Assembly (NCBI RefSeq): GCF_006376615.1
Contig: NZ_VEXQ01000002.1
Span: 248,001-312,000 of the forward strand
Direction: 5' to 3'
Source of the DNA: Buttiauxella sp. B2
GTDB lineage: Bacteria; Pseudomonadota; Gammaproteobacteria; Enterobacterales; Enterobacteriaceae
DNA length: 64,000 nucleotides
In this document: piece after piece, positions 8,427-17,656 of the stretch
How the letters are laid out: each line of letters starts with the position of its first letter
Position numbering within the stretch: position 1 is the first letter of the stretch
Translations under genes and position numbers: made by a program
Notes under the pieces: generated by a model
The model's input: the letters and a program-made list of their open reading frames with translations, nothing else
Databases searched by the model: none
What the model was told of the DNA's origin: nothing

Positions 8427-10309
8427 GTGATGTATTTTCTCTGGCTCCTGAGGGACAGTCCTGGACGGATGATAAGACATCAGCAAATCCTGCGCGTCCT
8501 GAAGATTATGACCCGACATTTTTCCAGGGCTCTATTTCAGCCATCCCTTCAGGTATAGCTGAAGGCGCTGTTGGCCTTGGTCAGTCTGCTGTTGGTTTCA
8601 GTAAGCGTCTGATTAGTGATCCAGCGTTTTCTTATACCCTGGCACCAACAATTAACGCATTCCGGGTTATGTTTCCAGATGCTGATAAAACGCTGAATGA
8701 AACATACGACACAGTTGGTAAACAACTTAAAAATGCCAGGGAATACGTTAAGCCTGATGCAGGTAGCCAGGGTACCGCAGCAAGTGTGCTTCACGGGCTG
8801 GGGCAGTTCGTTCCCGCTATTGGTGCAACTGCTGTGGGTGGTCCCGTCGTTGGCGGCTCTGTTGCCTTTGGAACCAGTTATGAGCAGGCAGCTCAGGATT
8901 TTACGGCTAAAGGGGTGGATCAGACGACGGCTCGTGAATTGGCTGTTGGGCAGAGTGCGCTTAACGCTGTTGGCATGGGGCTTCCTGCTGCTGTCGGTAA
9001 ACAGTTGGCAACCCGTATTGCTTCTGGCGTTCTGATTAACACTGCGTTCGGTGGTGTAAACCGGTTTGCAGTTGGGGAAACTCTGGAAGAGAAAGGCTAT
9101 TCAGATCTGGCAAAGCAGTATCGTGTTTGGGATGGACAAGCAATTTTGATTGATGCTGTACTGGGCGGCGCATTTGGTGGTGCTCATCACCTGGCAGCGC
9201 GTGGCTCCGAAACTCCCACAGTGCGGAATGTCGAACCAGAAGCAGCTATACCCGCAGCAGAGGTAGGAAGTACAGAGCAGGGCATACAGCCAGTTGAGCC
9301 ATCATTGACACCAGTTGAGCAACCTCAGTCTGCCAGTTCTGATGCACAACCAGCAGCAACGTATGATTCGCGTGTCTCTGAATTACAGGGACTGGCAGAG
9401 CAGTTAATTCCTGTTGGCGACCGTAAGTCGCTGGCATCAGATATCTATTCAGCACAGCGTTCACTGGATGGACTTGAGCAGCAGCGCCAGGTGCTGAAGG
9501 ATGGGAAAGCAACCACCAGTAGTGCACGCCGCATCCGTGACCGCGATATGGCTGCACTTGATGTACAGATAGAACCTGCTCGCGCTAATCTTGAGCAGCA
9601 GCGGCAGCAACTGGCTGACAATACTCGGGGCGGTAAATACTTTGAGGCTAAGGCTGATTTGTCACGCCTTGAGCAGGGAATTATTCCAGAGAGCATGGCC
9701 GGGCTAATACCTGAAACACCTGTTAAGCCAAGTGATATAGACGCAGCGCATACGCTCAACGAAGGTCTGTATTACGACATTGAGTCGGCTCCGGTATTGC
9801 ATGGTACAAACGAAAGCATCAACAGCCATGTGGCGGCGATGGATGAAGCGGCGCGCCAAATCAATGATGGTCAGCCGGTCAATATCACCATGCAAGCCCG
9901 TGGACTTGATGGTGTTGTCAGGCCTGGTGTATTTGACGCAGCTACCGAGCAATACCATGCAATGGAATCTGTTTTCCAGGAAAATGGTATTAGCTACACC
10001 ACGCCACGCGAAGCTATTAGCGAACCTCAAGTGATGCGCAGTGATAGTGCTTTTGCGGCTGCTGATGATGTTGGACAAGTGAGCATCGATCCAGATACCG
10101 GTTCGGCTATTTCATCAAATAATTTTGACTTGATGTCAGCGCGTGACATGGCATTAACCAATGCTGATATGACGATAACACATCCTGATACCGGGCAGCC
10201 GGTGAAGCTTTCTGAAGCTCTGGCACAGTTCGACGAACAAATAGCCACGACGCAGAAGGAATCAAAAGTTTACTCCGTTGCGGCGGCATGCTTCCTGAGG
10301 AACCCATAA
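8423..10309 (+). CDS. Ejection-type virion protein with Gly-rich hydrophobic segments
   Basis: This 628-residue protein is coupled to the previous gene by an ATGA overlap. Residues ~30-250 hold several Gly/Ala-rich hydrophobic stretches (IPSGIAEGAVGLGQSAVGF, FVPAIGATAVGGPVVGG, ILIDAVLGGAFGGAHHLAA) that could insert into a membrane. Residues ~330-420 are a Gln/Arg/Glu-rich coiled coil (LDGLEQQRQVLKDGKA, EPARANLEQQRQQLADN). The C-terminal third looks globular. Its position between two other large proteins matches the internal ejection proteins of epsilon15-type phages. I recognise no enzymatic motif. Its stop codon overlaps the start of the next gene. Confidence 0.6.
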   Translation: MSDVFSLAPEGQSWTDDKTSANPARPEDYDPTFFQGSISAIPSGIAEGAVGLGQSAVGFSKRLISDPAFSYTLAPTINAFRVMFPDADKTLNETYDTVGKQLKNAREYVKPDAGSQGTAASVLHGLGQFVPAIGATAVGGPVVGGSVAFGTSYEQAAQDFTAKGVDQTTARELAVGQSALNAVGMGLPAAVGKQLATRIASGVLINTAFGGVNRFAVGETLEEKGYSDLAKQYRVWDGQAILIDAVLGGAFGGAHHLAARGSETPTVRNVEPEAAIPAAEVGSTEQGIQPVEPSLTPVEQPQSASSDAQPAATYDSRVSELQGLAEQLIPVGDRKSLASDIYSAQRSLDGLEQQRQVLKDGKATTSSARRIRDRDMAALDVQIEPARANLEQQRQQLADNTRGGKYFEAKADLSRLEQGIIPESMAGLIPETPVKPSDIDAAHTLNEGLYYDIESAPVLHGTNESINSHVAAMDEAARQINDGQPVNITMQARGLDGVVRPGVFDAATEQYHAMESVFQENGISYTTPREAISEPQVMRSDSAFAAADDVGQVSIDPDTGSAISSNNFDLMSARDMALTNADMTITHPDTGQPVKLSEALAQFDEQIATTQKESKVYSVAAACFLRNP

Positions 10310-13074
10310 TGAAACAGCAGTGCATTGAAGCTATTGCACAGACATTAGGCCGCCAGCCAAAAGCTGATGAACTGAAGAATATTGAGAACCGCATTAAAGA
10401 AGCGGTAAGGCAGGTACACCACCAGAATGCAAAGCAGGGTAAAACAGGCATCCCGGATGCAGAAACATACCGCCAGGCTGCCGACCTTGTTGCACAACGT
10501 GCGGTCCACGAAGTTTATAAAAAACGCCAGCGTCTTGCTCTAAATGCCATTGCTATCAATAAAGTTAACACCAACCTTGACCGAAACTTCACCCCTAATG
10601 AACAGACTCCTGCCAGCCTTCAGCAGTTTATTTTTGCAGGACGCAAAACTATGGACGGAAAAGACATCGATGTGACGTCGGCAGAGGAGTTGGCAACCGG
10701 CGCATATCAGGATTGGTCACGCCAGTTGAGTGCAGAAATGCTTAATGCCGGTGAAGATGTTCAGAAGTTTTTCAACCAGACAAAAGCCATGGGCGAGCAA
10801 CGTTTCAGAAGTCTGTTTGACCAGCAGGCGGCAAAATCTGGTCAGCTGCAGATCCTCAAAGAACTGTATGGCGAGGATACGGGCAATGCGTCAGCGAAGA
10901 AAATTGCCAAGGTTTGGGGGGATGTAACTGACCGTGCCCGTCAGGAAATGAATGACAACGGCTTTGATATAGGCCTGCGTGATGACTGGCATCTGCCGTA
11001 TGTGGATGACGCTGATCTCATCCGTAAAGCTGGACGCGATGAATGGCTGGCATCATTACCCGCTGCGGAACGTGCTATGGCCGTTGTCTCTGGTCGCCAG
11101 CCGCCGATTGAATTTGCCCGGCAGGCATGGGTAAACGATGTTTACAACACTCAGGATCGCACGCAGTTTGTTAATCCTGATGGCTCACCAATGAGCGATA
11201 TTGAATATCGCCAGGCGCTCGATGCAATTTACGAAACTAAAGCTACTGATGGGGCTAACAAGATTGAGCCTGGCGCTTTCATGGGGACAGGTGGCATAAA
11301 AAATCGTGGTTCGCAAAGCAGGGTAATGGCATTCAAAGATGCCACCTCTCATTTTGCATACATGGAGCGCTACACAGAACAGCCAGTAGCGGGTGTGATG
11401 ATGTCACACCTGCAATCATCCTCTCGAGATCTTGGTACGGCTAAAGCGTTTGGACCGGATGCCGCTGCAAACTTTAATCTGGTACTGGATCGCGTTTACC
11501 AGAAATCTGTCGCAGTTGATGGCGCTGGCCGTGATGTTGGCAAGATGAACAGCGAGCGCCAGATGGTTGAGCGCATGTTTAATTCAATGGCTGGTCTGAA
11601 TGGTGCTCAGGCTTCCAGTGTGTTTACGTCTGCGGTTGGTGGTCTGCGTAATCTGATGACCTCTGCGATGCTCGGTACAAGCGTTTTCACCGCGGCATCA
11701 GACCAGGCAATTATGCGGGCAAATGCGCAGGCTCTTGGCTTTACGCGTGGTGGAATGCACTTGTCAGCGAACACGATTCGCAACCTGTTTAATGGTGATG
11801 CAAAGCGCGCGAACGCAGAGCTAGGCTTGCTGGTGGACTCGCATGCGGCTGTGGTGTCCAAGATGGGTGGCTTCGATCTGTCTCGCGGTATCACCGGCTG
11901 GTTTGCAGAGAAAACCCTGAAATGGTCAGGTCTTATCGCTATGGACCGTGCAAATAAAGCTTCGTTCGGCCTGCTGATGTACAAGAATATCGGTGAACTC
12001 ACCAGGCAGTTTAAGACGCTGGACGATGTTAAGGGGTCTGACAAGACTATTCTTGCAAGCAAGGGCTGGAGTAACGAAGACTGGGCCATTATGTCAGCCG
12101 CAGAGTTACGCCCGATGACAACTGCAGGGCATATGGGCATGACGCCAGATGCGATATATGCGGTTCCTGATGCAACTATCCACCATATTATGGCTGACCG
12201 TATCGAACAGGTGCGAACTGGTAGCGACACGGCTCTTGCCGCGCTTGGGGATATGCCAGATGCTCGACGTGCGAAACTGAAAGAGGCTTTCGACGCTGAA
12301 GCAGAACAGACCATTACACGTATGGTTCGTAATGCCAGAGCAGAAGCAGCACAGAAATTACTGGGCATTACTCATGGTGAAATGACCAGTGCAGTTACTA
12401 CGGCAACCGGCATTGATACATACGCCAGAGATGAAGCAGGGCAACTGGTTAAAAGCTTCATGCTCTTCAAAACAACCCCATTTGCTGGTTTTCGACAACT
12501 GGTTAACCGCGCGCTGGATCTTGATGGTGTACCAGCAGTTAAGTTTCTGGCTTCATATATTGCGGGTACCACGTTGGCAGGCATGTTTGCCAACCAAATG
12601 AATGCATTACTGACAGGCAATGACCCATTGGACATGACAAAGCCAACAACCTGGATACAGGCATTGCTGAAAGGTGGTTCATTCGGTGTTTATGGTGACT
12701 TCCTGTTCCAGGACCATACACAATATGGTTCGAGTATTGCCGGAATTATTGGCGGCCCAGTTCTTGGGTTTGCAGAGCAGTTGATGAAGCTACTGGTCAC
12801 CAATCCTCAAAAAGCATTGCAGGGTGAAGAAACAAGCTTTGGTGCTGACGCTCTCAAAACGGCCAGGATGATTACACCATTTGCCAACCTGTGGTATACA
12901 AAAGCAATTACCAATCACTTGATATTGCAACAACTTCAGGAAATGTCTAACCCTGGGTACAATGACAGGGTAAGGGATCGGGCGCAGCGTCAATTCGATA
13001 CAACGAGTTGGTGGGAGCTAGGGCAGATGGTACCGCGAAGGGCACCAGATTTTGATAAGGCGATGGGTAAATGA
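10309..13074 (+). CDS. Large internal virion / ejection-type protein
   Basis: I chose the ATG at 10309 (TAATG overlap with the previous stop, TGAGGAA eight bases upstream), giving 921 residues; an ATG at 10288 would add seven. The N-terminus (CIEAIAQTLGRQPKADELKN) is helical, and most of the chain is long alpha-helical segments. Residues ~440-520 and ~730-790 contain hydrophobic stretches such as GGLRNLMTSAMLGTSVFTAA and VKFLASYIAGTTLAGMFANQ. It is the third of three consecutive giant genes before the tailspike, as in epsilon15/phiV10. I infer an internal DNA-ejection protein comparable in place to T7 gp16. No catalytic motif is evident. Confidence 0.65.
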   Translation: MKQQCIEAIAQTLGRQPKADELKNIENRIKEAVRQVHHQNAKQGKTGIPDAETYRQAADLVAQRAVHEVYKKRQRLALNAIAINKVNTNLDRNFTPNEQTPASLQQFIFAGRKTMDGKDIDVTSAEELATGAYQDWSRQLSAEMLNAGEDVQKFFNQTKAMGEQRFRSLFDQQAAKSGQLQILKELYGEDTGNASAKKIAKVWGDVTDRARQEMNDNGFDIGLRDDWHLPYVDDADLIRKAGRDEWLASLPAAERAMAVVSGRQPPIEFARQAWVNDVYNTQDRTQFVNPDGSPMSDIEYRQALDAIYETKATDGANKIEPGAFMGTGGIKNRGSQSRVMAFKDATSHFAYMERYTEQPVAGVMMSHLQSSSRDLGTAKAFGPDAAANFNLVLDRVYQKSVAVDGAGRDVGKMNSERQMVERMFNSMAGLNGAQASSVFTSAVGGLRNLMTSAMLGTSVFTAASDQAIMRANAQALGFTRGGMHLSANTIRNLFNGDAKRANAELGLLVDSHAAVVSKMGGFDLSRGITGWFAEKTLKWSGLIAMDRANKASFGLLMYKNIGELTRQFKTLDDVKGSDKTILASKGWSNEDWAIMSAAELRPMTTAGHMGMTPDAIYAVPDATIHHIMADRIEQVRTGSDTALAALGDMPDARRAKLKEAFDAEAEQTITRMVRNARAEAAQKLLGITHGEMTSAVTTATGIDTYARDEAGQLVKSFMLFKTTPFAGFRQLVNRALDLDGVPAVKFLASYIAGTTLAGMFANQMNALLTGNDPLDMTKPTTWIQALLKGGSFGVYGDFLFQDHTQYGSSIAGIIGGPVLGFAEQLMKLLVTNPQKALQGEETSFGADALKTARMITPFANLWYTKAITNHLILQQLQEMSNPGYNDRVRDRAQRQFDTTSWWELGQMVPRRAPDFDKAMGK

Positions 13075-13346
13075 ATCAGTTGAACACACCTGTAAAACGG
13101 ATCGGTTTTTTAGTTTTAGCCATTGGCCTGGCTTTATTCGCTATTGGATGGATCATGTGGGCTGCGGATGATTTTGTTTATGGGTGGGAAGAATTTATTC
13201 GGTCAGTTACTTTTGATACATATTTGTGGAATAACTATAACAATTTCATGTGTTATGGATTTTATTTAGCTTTGTTTGGGGCTGTATTTTCCTATTTTTA
13301 CGATTTAGGTATTGGGCAAATAGTGAGATGGATTAAAGGTTCGTGA
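13071..13346 (+). CDS. Small two-helix membrane protein of the prophage
   Basis: This 91-residue protein overlaps the end of the ejection gene (ATGA) and so is translationally coupled. It has two clear membrane segments: residues ~10-30 (RIGFLVLAIGLALFAIGWIM) and ~60-80 (CYGFYLALFGAVFSYFYDL), separated by an aromatic, acidic loop. The base composition is more AT-rich than the preceding genes. I do not recognise the family. Small membrane proteins at this position in temperate phages are sometimes superinfection-exclusion or lysis accessories, but nothing in the sequence decides this. Confidence 0.6.
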   Translation: MNQLNTPVKRIGFLVLAIGLALFAIGWIMWAADDFVYGWEEFIRSVTFDTYLWNNYNNFMCYGFYLALFGAVFSYFYDLGIGQIVRWIKGS

Positions 13347-13355
13347 CATGTCACA

Positions 13356-13380
13356 AAGGCCGCCGAAGCGGCCTTAATTT
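13356..13380 (+). terminator. Rho-independent terminator of the prophage structural operon
   Basis: A perfect 8-bp stem (AAGGCCGC / GCGGCCTT) with a CGAA loop is followed by TAATTTTT. It lies right after the small membrane gene and separates the rightward virion operon from the leftward small genes. Confidence 0.85.
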
Positions 13381-13533
13381 TTAGCGGCCGCCAGGACGAG
13401 AATCAGCTGAACGACCACCACAGCGGGAACCATCTGCAGCGGTGTCACTATCATGCTGACAGCTTCCAGCGTATGCCTGTGTTACAGAACCCAAAGACAA
13501 CAAAACTAACAGTACAGTAAATACTTTTTTCAT
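13381..13533 (-). CDS. Small secreted peptide with CGGR motif
   Basis: A 50-codon frame on the minus strand starts with ATG at 13533, with GGAAAG about ten bases upstream. Residues 1-22 form a classical signal peptide (KK, then VFTVLLVLLSLGSVTQAYA). The mature part is only ~28 residues and contains two cysteines (Cys25, Cys38) in SCQHDSD and DGSRCGGRSADSRPGGR. The Cys-Gly-Gly-Arg and C-terminal PGGR pattern looks like a short exported peptide with one disulphide. Its strand opposes all virion genes, so it may be expressed in the lysogen. Function is unknown. Confidence 0.65.
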   Translation of the reverse strand: MKKVFTVLLVLLSLGSVTQAYAGSCQHDSDTAADGSRCGGRSADSRPGGR

Positions 13534-13617
13534 TTTTACTTTCCGTGTGTGTAGACCACATAGTCGTGGCTCTGAAATTGTAACGCCGCTAATTGGTTAC
13601 GCCCACAAAAATCCCGC

Positions 13618-13989
13618 TTATGACTTGGCTGGTAGGTTTTTCCTTAGCTGCACCGCACAATATTCCAGGTGTGATAGCACATCGCTGGTTGATACGTTTA
13701 CGCTTGTTACATAATTAATCAGTGCCGCCAGCTCGGCAGCAGCCCCACTGACATCATACCCGTCATGCTCCAAAGCCCTGAGCAATCGCATCAAATCAGA
13801 ATCCTCAACCAATGCCCTTACTCCAGCTGGCGAGTGAACTCTGTTCTGGTCAGCTTTAAGAGGGTAATGATAATCGCACGTCATAACTCGCGCTCCATTT
13901 ACGTAAATGCTGTATGAATAAACAGTATCAAAGGTTAAAGGAAAGTGCCAGCGTTTTTTATATACCTCACGGGTAATATTAATAGACAT
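13618..13989 (-). CDS. Hypothetical prophage protein, opposite strand
   Basis: From the ATG at 13989 this gene encodes 123 residues; the frame is open further to a TTG at 14085 but that part looks non-coding. No convincing ribosome site precedes 13989, so the start is uncertain. The N-terminal half (HFPLTFDTVYSYSIYVNGAR) looks like beta strands. The C-terminal half (VRALVEDSDLMRLLRALEHD, AAAELAALINYVTSV) is helical. No membrane or signal segment is present. It lies upstream of, and on the same strand as, the small secreted peptide, with an 84-bp gap. I do not recognise the family. Confidence 0.55.
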   Translation of the reverse strand: MSINITREVYKKRWHFPLTFDTVYSYSIYVNGARVMTCDYHYPLKADQNRVHSPAGVRALVEDSDLMRLLRALEHDGYDVSGAAAELAALINYVTSVNVSTSDVLSHLEYCAVQLRKNLPAKS

Positions 13990-14085
13990 TAAAGGTAATG
14001 ATAATTCATAAAAGTGTTGATGGGTTATAGAATGTCTGGTAGATGGCCGCGACTGGCGCGCCGGATTCTGGGAGTGAGCAGACAA

Positions 14086-16437
14086 ATGACAGTATCAACT
14101 GAAGTTGACCACAACGACTACACAGGTAATGGTATTACTACCGTTTTCCCTTACCATTTCCGTATTTTTAAACAATCTGATCTTATTGTTGTTACAGCGG
14201 ATTTGGATGATAACCAGAATGAGTTAATACTCGGTACTGACTTTACGGTGACAGAAGCAGGCTCCTACCAGGGTGGTAACATTATCCTCGTCAGCCCCTT
14301 GTCGATCGACTGGAAGATTTCGCTGTCGCGTGTACTACCTGTGACTCAGGAAACAGATCTTCGCAATCAGGGAAAGTTTTTCGCAGAAGTTCATGAGACA
14401 GCTTTTGATAAGCTAACTATGCTGATACAGCAGGTTGGTACCATGTTTGGGCTTGCACTTCGGAAACCATCCAGCATTGCAAACTGGTACGATGCGCTGA
14501 ACAACTACATACGGAATGTGCGAGATCCACGCGACCCGCAGGACGCCGCGACCAAAAACTATGTTGATATGCTGGCAGGGAACAATTTCAACAGAACGCT
14601 ACGCGTGCCTGAGTCGATCCCACAATTACCTGATGCAACTACACGCGCCAACAAGATTATCGCCTTTGACGGCCAGGGAAATCCCTTTGTCGTTTTGCCG
14701 CCATCTGGTTCTGCTTCTGACGTACTGATAGAGCTTGCCAAACCAACCGGTTCCGGACTTGTTGGTTATGGCTCAGAGACTGTTCATACTGCGCTTACTC
14801 GGCACGATACAGACTTCAGCCGCATCATCAGTCTTGATGAACGAACCGAGGTGCCACCTTTCGGATATTCTGGTAATAAGCACTGGATGCCAATTTTCGA
14901 GGACGGACATCAGCTAAGAAACTACATATTTAAAACACCAACGCATGTTGATTTCCAATTCAGTAGCGACCCACTGAATGTAACCTCAGGACCGGTGTTC
15001 ACTTTTGGAAGAGATGATCAGTCTGGAAGTTCTCCATTCTGGTCTCAGGATAGCTATGAATTAAAAAATGGCATCTTTGACGGGGGCTCTGCTGAAATTG
15101 CAATCTTCGAACCGTGGACATCTCATACAGCTGTTGTTGAAAATAACCGAATTTTAAACAATGGATCGCCTAGTAAGTATGCTATTAACTTTAAAGCACA
15201 AAACTGGTGGCCGATTGTTAGGGGAAATACCTTTGCTGATTATCTAGATAAAGGTGGAAATTTCTGTAGTTGCGTAGATGACGGAGGTGTTGAAGCTGAT
15301 AAATATACCGGAAATAGCAGACTGGTTTTTTCACAAAACAGATGCAAGTGGCTCGGTGCCGGGCAAGGTGGGATAATGTTATATACCTCTGGTGTGCATG
15401 CTGCTATTCACGATAATGCAAGTGAAAATGGTTTTATAGCGGTTAAATTCGGATGGCCGTCTTCCTATGCAAATATTCATACATTGTATAATGAGTTGAC
15501 GCAAGGCGGCCAGGTTGTCATACAGATCGGTGATGATGTTGCACGACTTGGATCAAATGTGTATAACGGCATAGTTATTCAAAACGTATATAGTAATTTC
15601 CACGGTAGAAATACCAACAAATTTATTACAGTTGGTAACTCTGAGGTTTTGCTAAATGAAATTAGAGTGGATGAGCTATTTATATCAAACATCCCAACAA
15701 CAGGATTTATACAACCATTAATAGCAGTCAATGATATTGCATACCAAAAAATAATAGTGGGTAGGGTTATTGCTCCGAATGCTTCCTTGCTTCCTCTTAC
15801 TACTAACTATGTTAGTGTGACTGATATGTATAGCCAGGATATTCCAGCTTTGAACTCTGACTTAGTCTACATGGATAATAGTTTAGTTAACGTTCCGGCT
15901 AATTCATCAACAGCAGTTGCACCAGGGTGGTATGTGAAATCCACTTCTGCTGCTGTATTCAACAGAACTGGATCCGGGTCTCCACGAGGAGATTTGCGAA
16001 ACGCACGATATGTTGGCTCACTTTCCGCTATTGCAAACGCTCAGAGTTCATTCTACTTTGAATTCCCGCGAGCAGATCTTGTTAACTATGAGTATGTTAC
16101 TATTCAATTTTTAATAAACACATCTGTTTTTACTACTAATGTTGTTAAAACTTCTATTTACAATCCGGATAGCACTCGAATTCAACTAGATTTGCGCACA
16201 ATTGATTCAGGCCCTTCATGGCAAGAGTTTACGATAACAGTTTCGACTCAGTTTGCTAACTCTTCTCAATCATTTATTACGGTCGAAATTGGAAACTCTT
16301 CGGTTTCAGCTATGACTACGTATATAACAGCATTCAGAATGAATCGTGGGCAGTTTGGTCTATGCTATAAAGCTAATGGAAAATCCTATGAGCAGACTGT
16401 GCGCGAAAAAAATGATTATACTTATATAACACCTTAA
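14086..16437 (+). CDS. Tailspike / receptor-binding protein
   Basis: I chose the ATG at 14086 (GGGAG upstream), giving 783 residues. Residues 1-~165 are a podovirus head-binding domain: TEVDHNDYTGNGITTVFPYH, then QSDLIVVTADLDDNQ, and DPRDPQDAATKNYVD, an anchor shared by many T7- and epsilon15-type fibres. From about residue 280 the protein becomes AT-rich in codon use and shows many short Asn/Gly-rich strands (FSQNRCKWLGAGQGG, AAIHDNASENGFIAVKFG), typical of a right-handed beta-helix spike. The C-terminal ~150 residues look like a beta-sandwich. It probably binds and cleaves surface polysaccharide. The next gene is an acyltransferase that may modify the same polymer. Confidence 0.85.
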   Translation: MTVSTEVDHNDYTGNGITTVFPYHFRIFKQSDLIVVTADLDDNQNELILGTDFTVTEAGSYQGGNIILVSPLSIDWKISLSRVLPVTQETDLRNQGKFFAEVHETAFDKLTMLIQQVGTMFGLALRKPSSIANWYDALNNYIRNVRDPRDPQDAATKNYVDMLAGNNFNRTLRVPESIPQLPDATTRANKIIAFDGQGNPFVVLPPSGSASDVLIELAKPTGSGLVGYGSETVHTALTRHDTDFSRIISLDERTEVPPFGYSGNKHWMPIFEDGHQLRNYIFKTPTHVDFQFSSDPLNVTSGPVFTFGRDDQSGSSPFWSQDSYELKNGIFDGGSAEIAIFEPWTSHTAVVENNRILNNGSPSKYAINFKAQNWWPIVRGNTFADYLDKGGNFCSCVDDGGVEADKYTGNSRLVFSQNRCKWLGAGQGGIMLYTSGVHAAIHDNASENGFIAVKFGWPSSYANIHTLYNELTQGGQVVIQIGDDVARLGSNVYNGIVIQNVYSNFHGRNTNKFITVGNSEVLLNEIRVDELFISNIPTTGFIQPLIAVNDIAYQKIIVGRVIAPNASLLPLTTNYVSVTDMYSQDIPALNSDLVYMDNSLVNVPANSSTAVAPGWYVKSTSAAVFNRTGSGSPRGDLRNARYVGSLSAIANAQSSFYFEFPRADLVNYEYVTIQFLINTSVFTTNVVKTSIYNPDSTRIQLDLRTIDSGPSWQEFTITVSTQFANSSQSFITVEIGNSSVSAMTTYITAFRMNRGQFGLCYKANGKSYEQTVREKNDYTYITP

Positions 16438-16441
16438 ACAT

Positions 16442-16467
16442 AGGAGGGGGTACCCCTCCTTTTATTT
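16442..16467 (+). terminator. Rho-independent terminator after the tailspike
   Basis: A perfect stem AGGAGGGG / CCCCTCCT is followed by TTTTATTT. On the minus strand the bases after the hairpin are not T-rich, so it mainly stops tailspike transcription before the converging acyltransferase gene. Confidence 0.85.
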
Positions 16468-16472
16468 GAGCT

Positions 16473-17483
16473 CTAATTTTCTGTACTTCTTTCAGGGTAT
16501 TTAAACTCGCGCTTCAAAAATGGCAACTCAACATATTTATATGATACCACAGCTAATACAGTTGTTATTACTATAGAAATTACTAGGCTGATATAAAATT
16601 CATCTGTTAATGTATTGATAACAATCTGCTGAGCAGGGAATGCATAAATATAAATCCCATAAGATACATCAAACCTTCCTGCTACAACCCTATCGTTTAT
16701 TGATAGCCCTATCGCGATAGTTAACATGGAAACACAAAGCAATCCAATTATTTGTATCTCTGGCTTCCCTGATATTGCGGCAAGCATCAAGCAGGATATT
16801 AATATTAATTTAATTCTGTATTTCCACCATGAATCTTTAGTCAGCGAAAGTAAGGCCCCAAAAGAAAATGGAATCATAAACAACGCAAAAAACTTAAATG
16901 GAATAGAATAATATGCATACAGATCAGTCCAGTAATTTATTGCTACAGTTGAAATCATAGCAATGCATAAAAGTAGTGCGGGTGTTTTCCATGAGTTAGA
17001 GAAAGAAAGGAAAATACCAATTATTATATAGCATAAAAATTCTATTGGTAGTGTCCACAGACTCCCGTTTATAACATCTTTATATTTAAAGTCTGAAAAT
17101 ACCCCAGGGATCTGCTCTTGTATAAAAACAGAATTTCTGAGCGTCTTGACTAAAGCATCTCCTGAAAGTAAATAACCTGACGGGGAGTGAGTGTTAAAGA
17201 AAAACCCGATGAAGAAGTACATCAACAACGAACAAGCAATTAACCCTGGGAATATTCTTTTGCATCTTTTAATCATAAATTCAATGAAATTCTCAGAACT
17301 TCCAAAACTTTTTGGCATGAAGTAACCAGATATACTAAAAAATATTGCTACCGCAATAAACCCAAGCGTATTCCATTTAAAAAATATTGGTTCTTGAATA
17401 CCTGAGAGTGCGAATTGATGAGAAAACAGAACCATATATGCTGCAATATGCCTAATAAAATCGAAAGAGTTATTTCTTTTCAT
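16473..17483 (-). CDS. Acyltransferase 3 family membrane protein, likely O-antigen modifying
   Basis: This 336-residue integral membrane protein has about ten hydrophobic segments. Its N-terminus, FDFIRHIAAYMVLFSHQFAL, carries the conserved R-x(10)-H motif of the acyltransferase-3 family, whose members acetylate O-antigen sugars at the inner membrane. The gene is strikingly AT-rich compared with the virion genes and runs against them, as expected of a lysogenic-conversion (moron) gene. In phage phiV10 an O-acetyltransferase next to the tailspike gene modifies the O157 antigen and blocks re-infection, and the same role is likely here. The acyl group and target sugar cannot be read from the sequence. 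Confidence 0.82.
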   Translation of the reverse strand: MKRNNSFDFIRHIAAYMVLFSHQFALSGIQEPIFFKWNTLGFIAVAIFFSISGYFMPKSFGSSENFIEFMIKRCKRIFPGLIACSLLMYFFIGFFFNTHSPSGYLLSGDALVKTLRNSVFIQEQIPGVFSDFKYKDVINGSLWTLPIEFLCYIIIGIFLSFSNSWKTPALLLCIAMISTVAINYWTDLYAYYSIPFKFFALFMIPFSFGALLSLTKDSWWKYRIKLILISCLMLAAISGKPEIQIIGLLCVSMLTIAIGLSINDRVVAGRFDVSYGIYIYAFPAQQIVINTLTDEFYISLVISIVITTVLAVVSYKYVELPFLKREFKYPERSTEN

Positions 17484-17601
17484 GATTTAGATAAGACTGC
17501 TCATTTGAAGGTAACAAGTAGATAGTTTTAGTTTAACACATCTACCTGATAACAAGGAGTTGTCCCACTCCACCATTTGCTGATAAATGCAATGGTAAAC
17601 T

Positions 17602-17630
17602 TTAACCATATATGAATTATTGTGTATGAT
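17602..17630 (+). promoter_or_regulatory. Candidate promoter of the lysis genes
   Basis: TTAACC and TATGAT are separated by exactly 17 bp, about 27 bp before the leader ORF and 50 bp before the holin. This is a weak to moderate sigma-70 match. Two short inverted repeats lie just upstream (GTAGAT/ATCTAC and GGAGT/ACTCC, 17,520-17,570). Confidence 0.4.
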
Positions 17631-17656
17631 GTAGCCATTAACTTAAGGGGGTTCAA

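Noticed and set aside
11607..12368. 253-residue open frame on the minus strand inside the third ejection-type gene
   Set aside because: It is antisense to a well-supported coding frame, has no ribosome site, and its Ser/Ala/Arg-rich composition is what the complement of the ejection gene gives.
13990..14085. N-terminal extension of the 123-residue minus-strand gene from a TTG
   Set aside because: The extra residues are low-quality, basic and overlap the tailspike leader; the start is rare and without a ribosome site.
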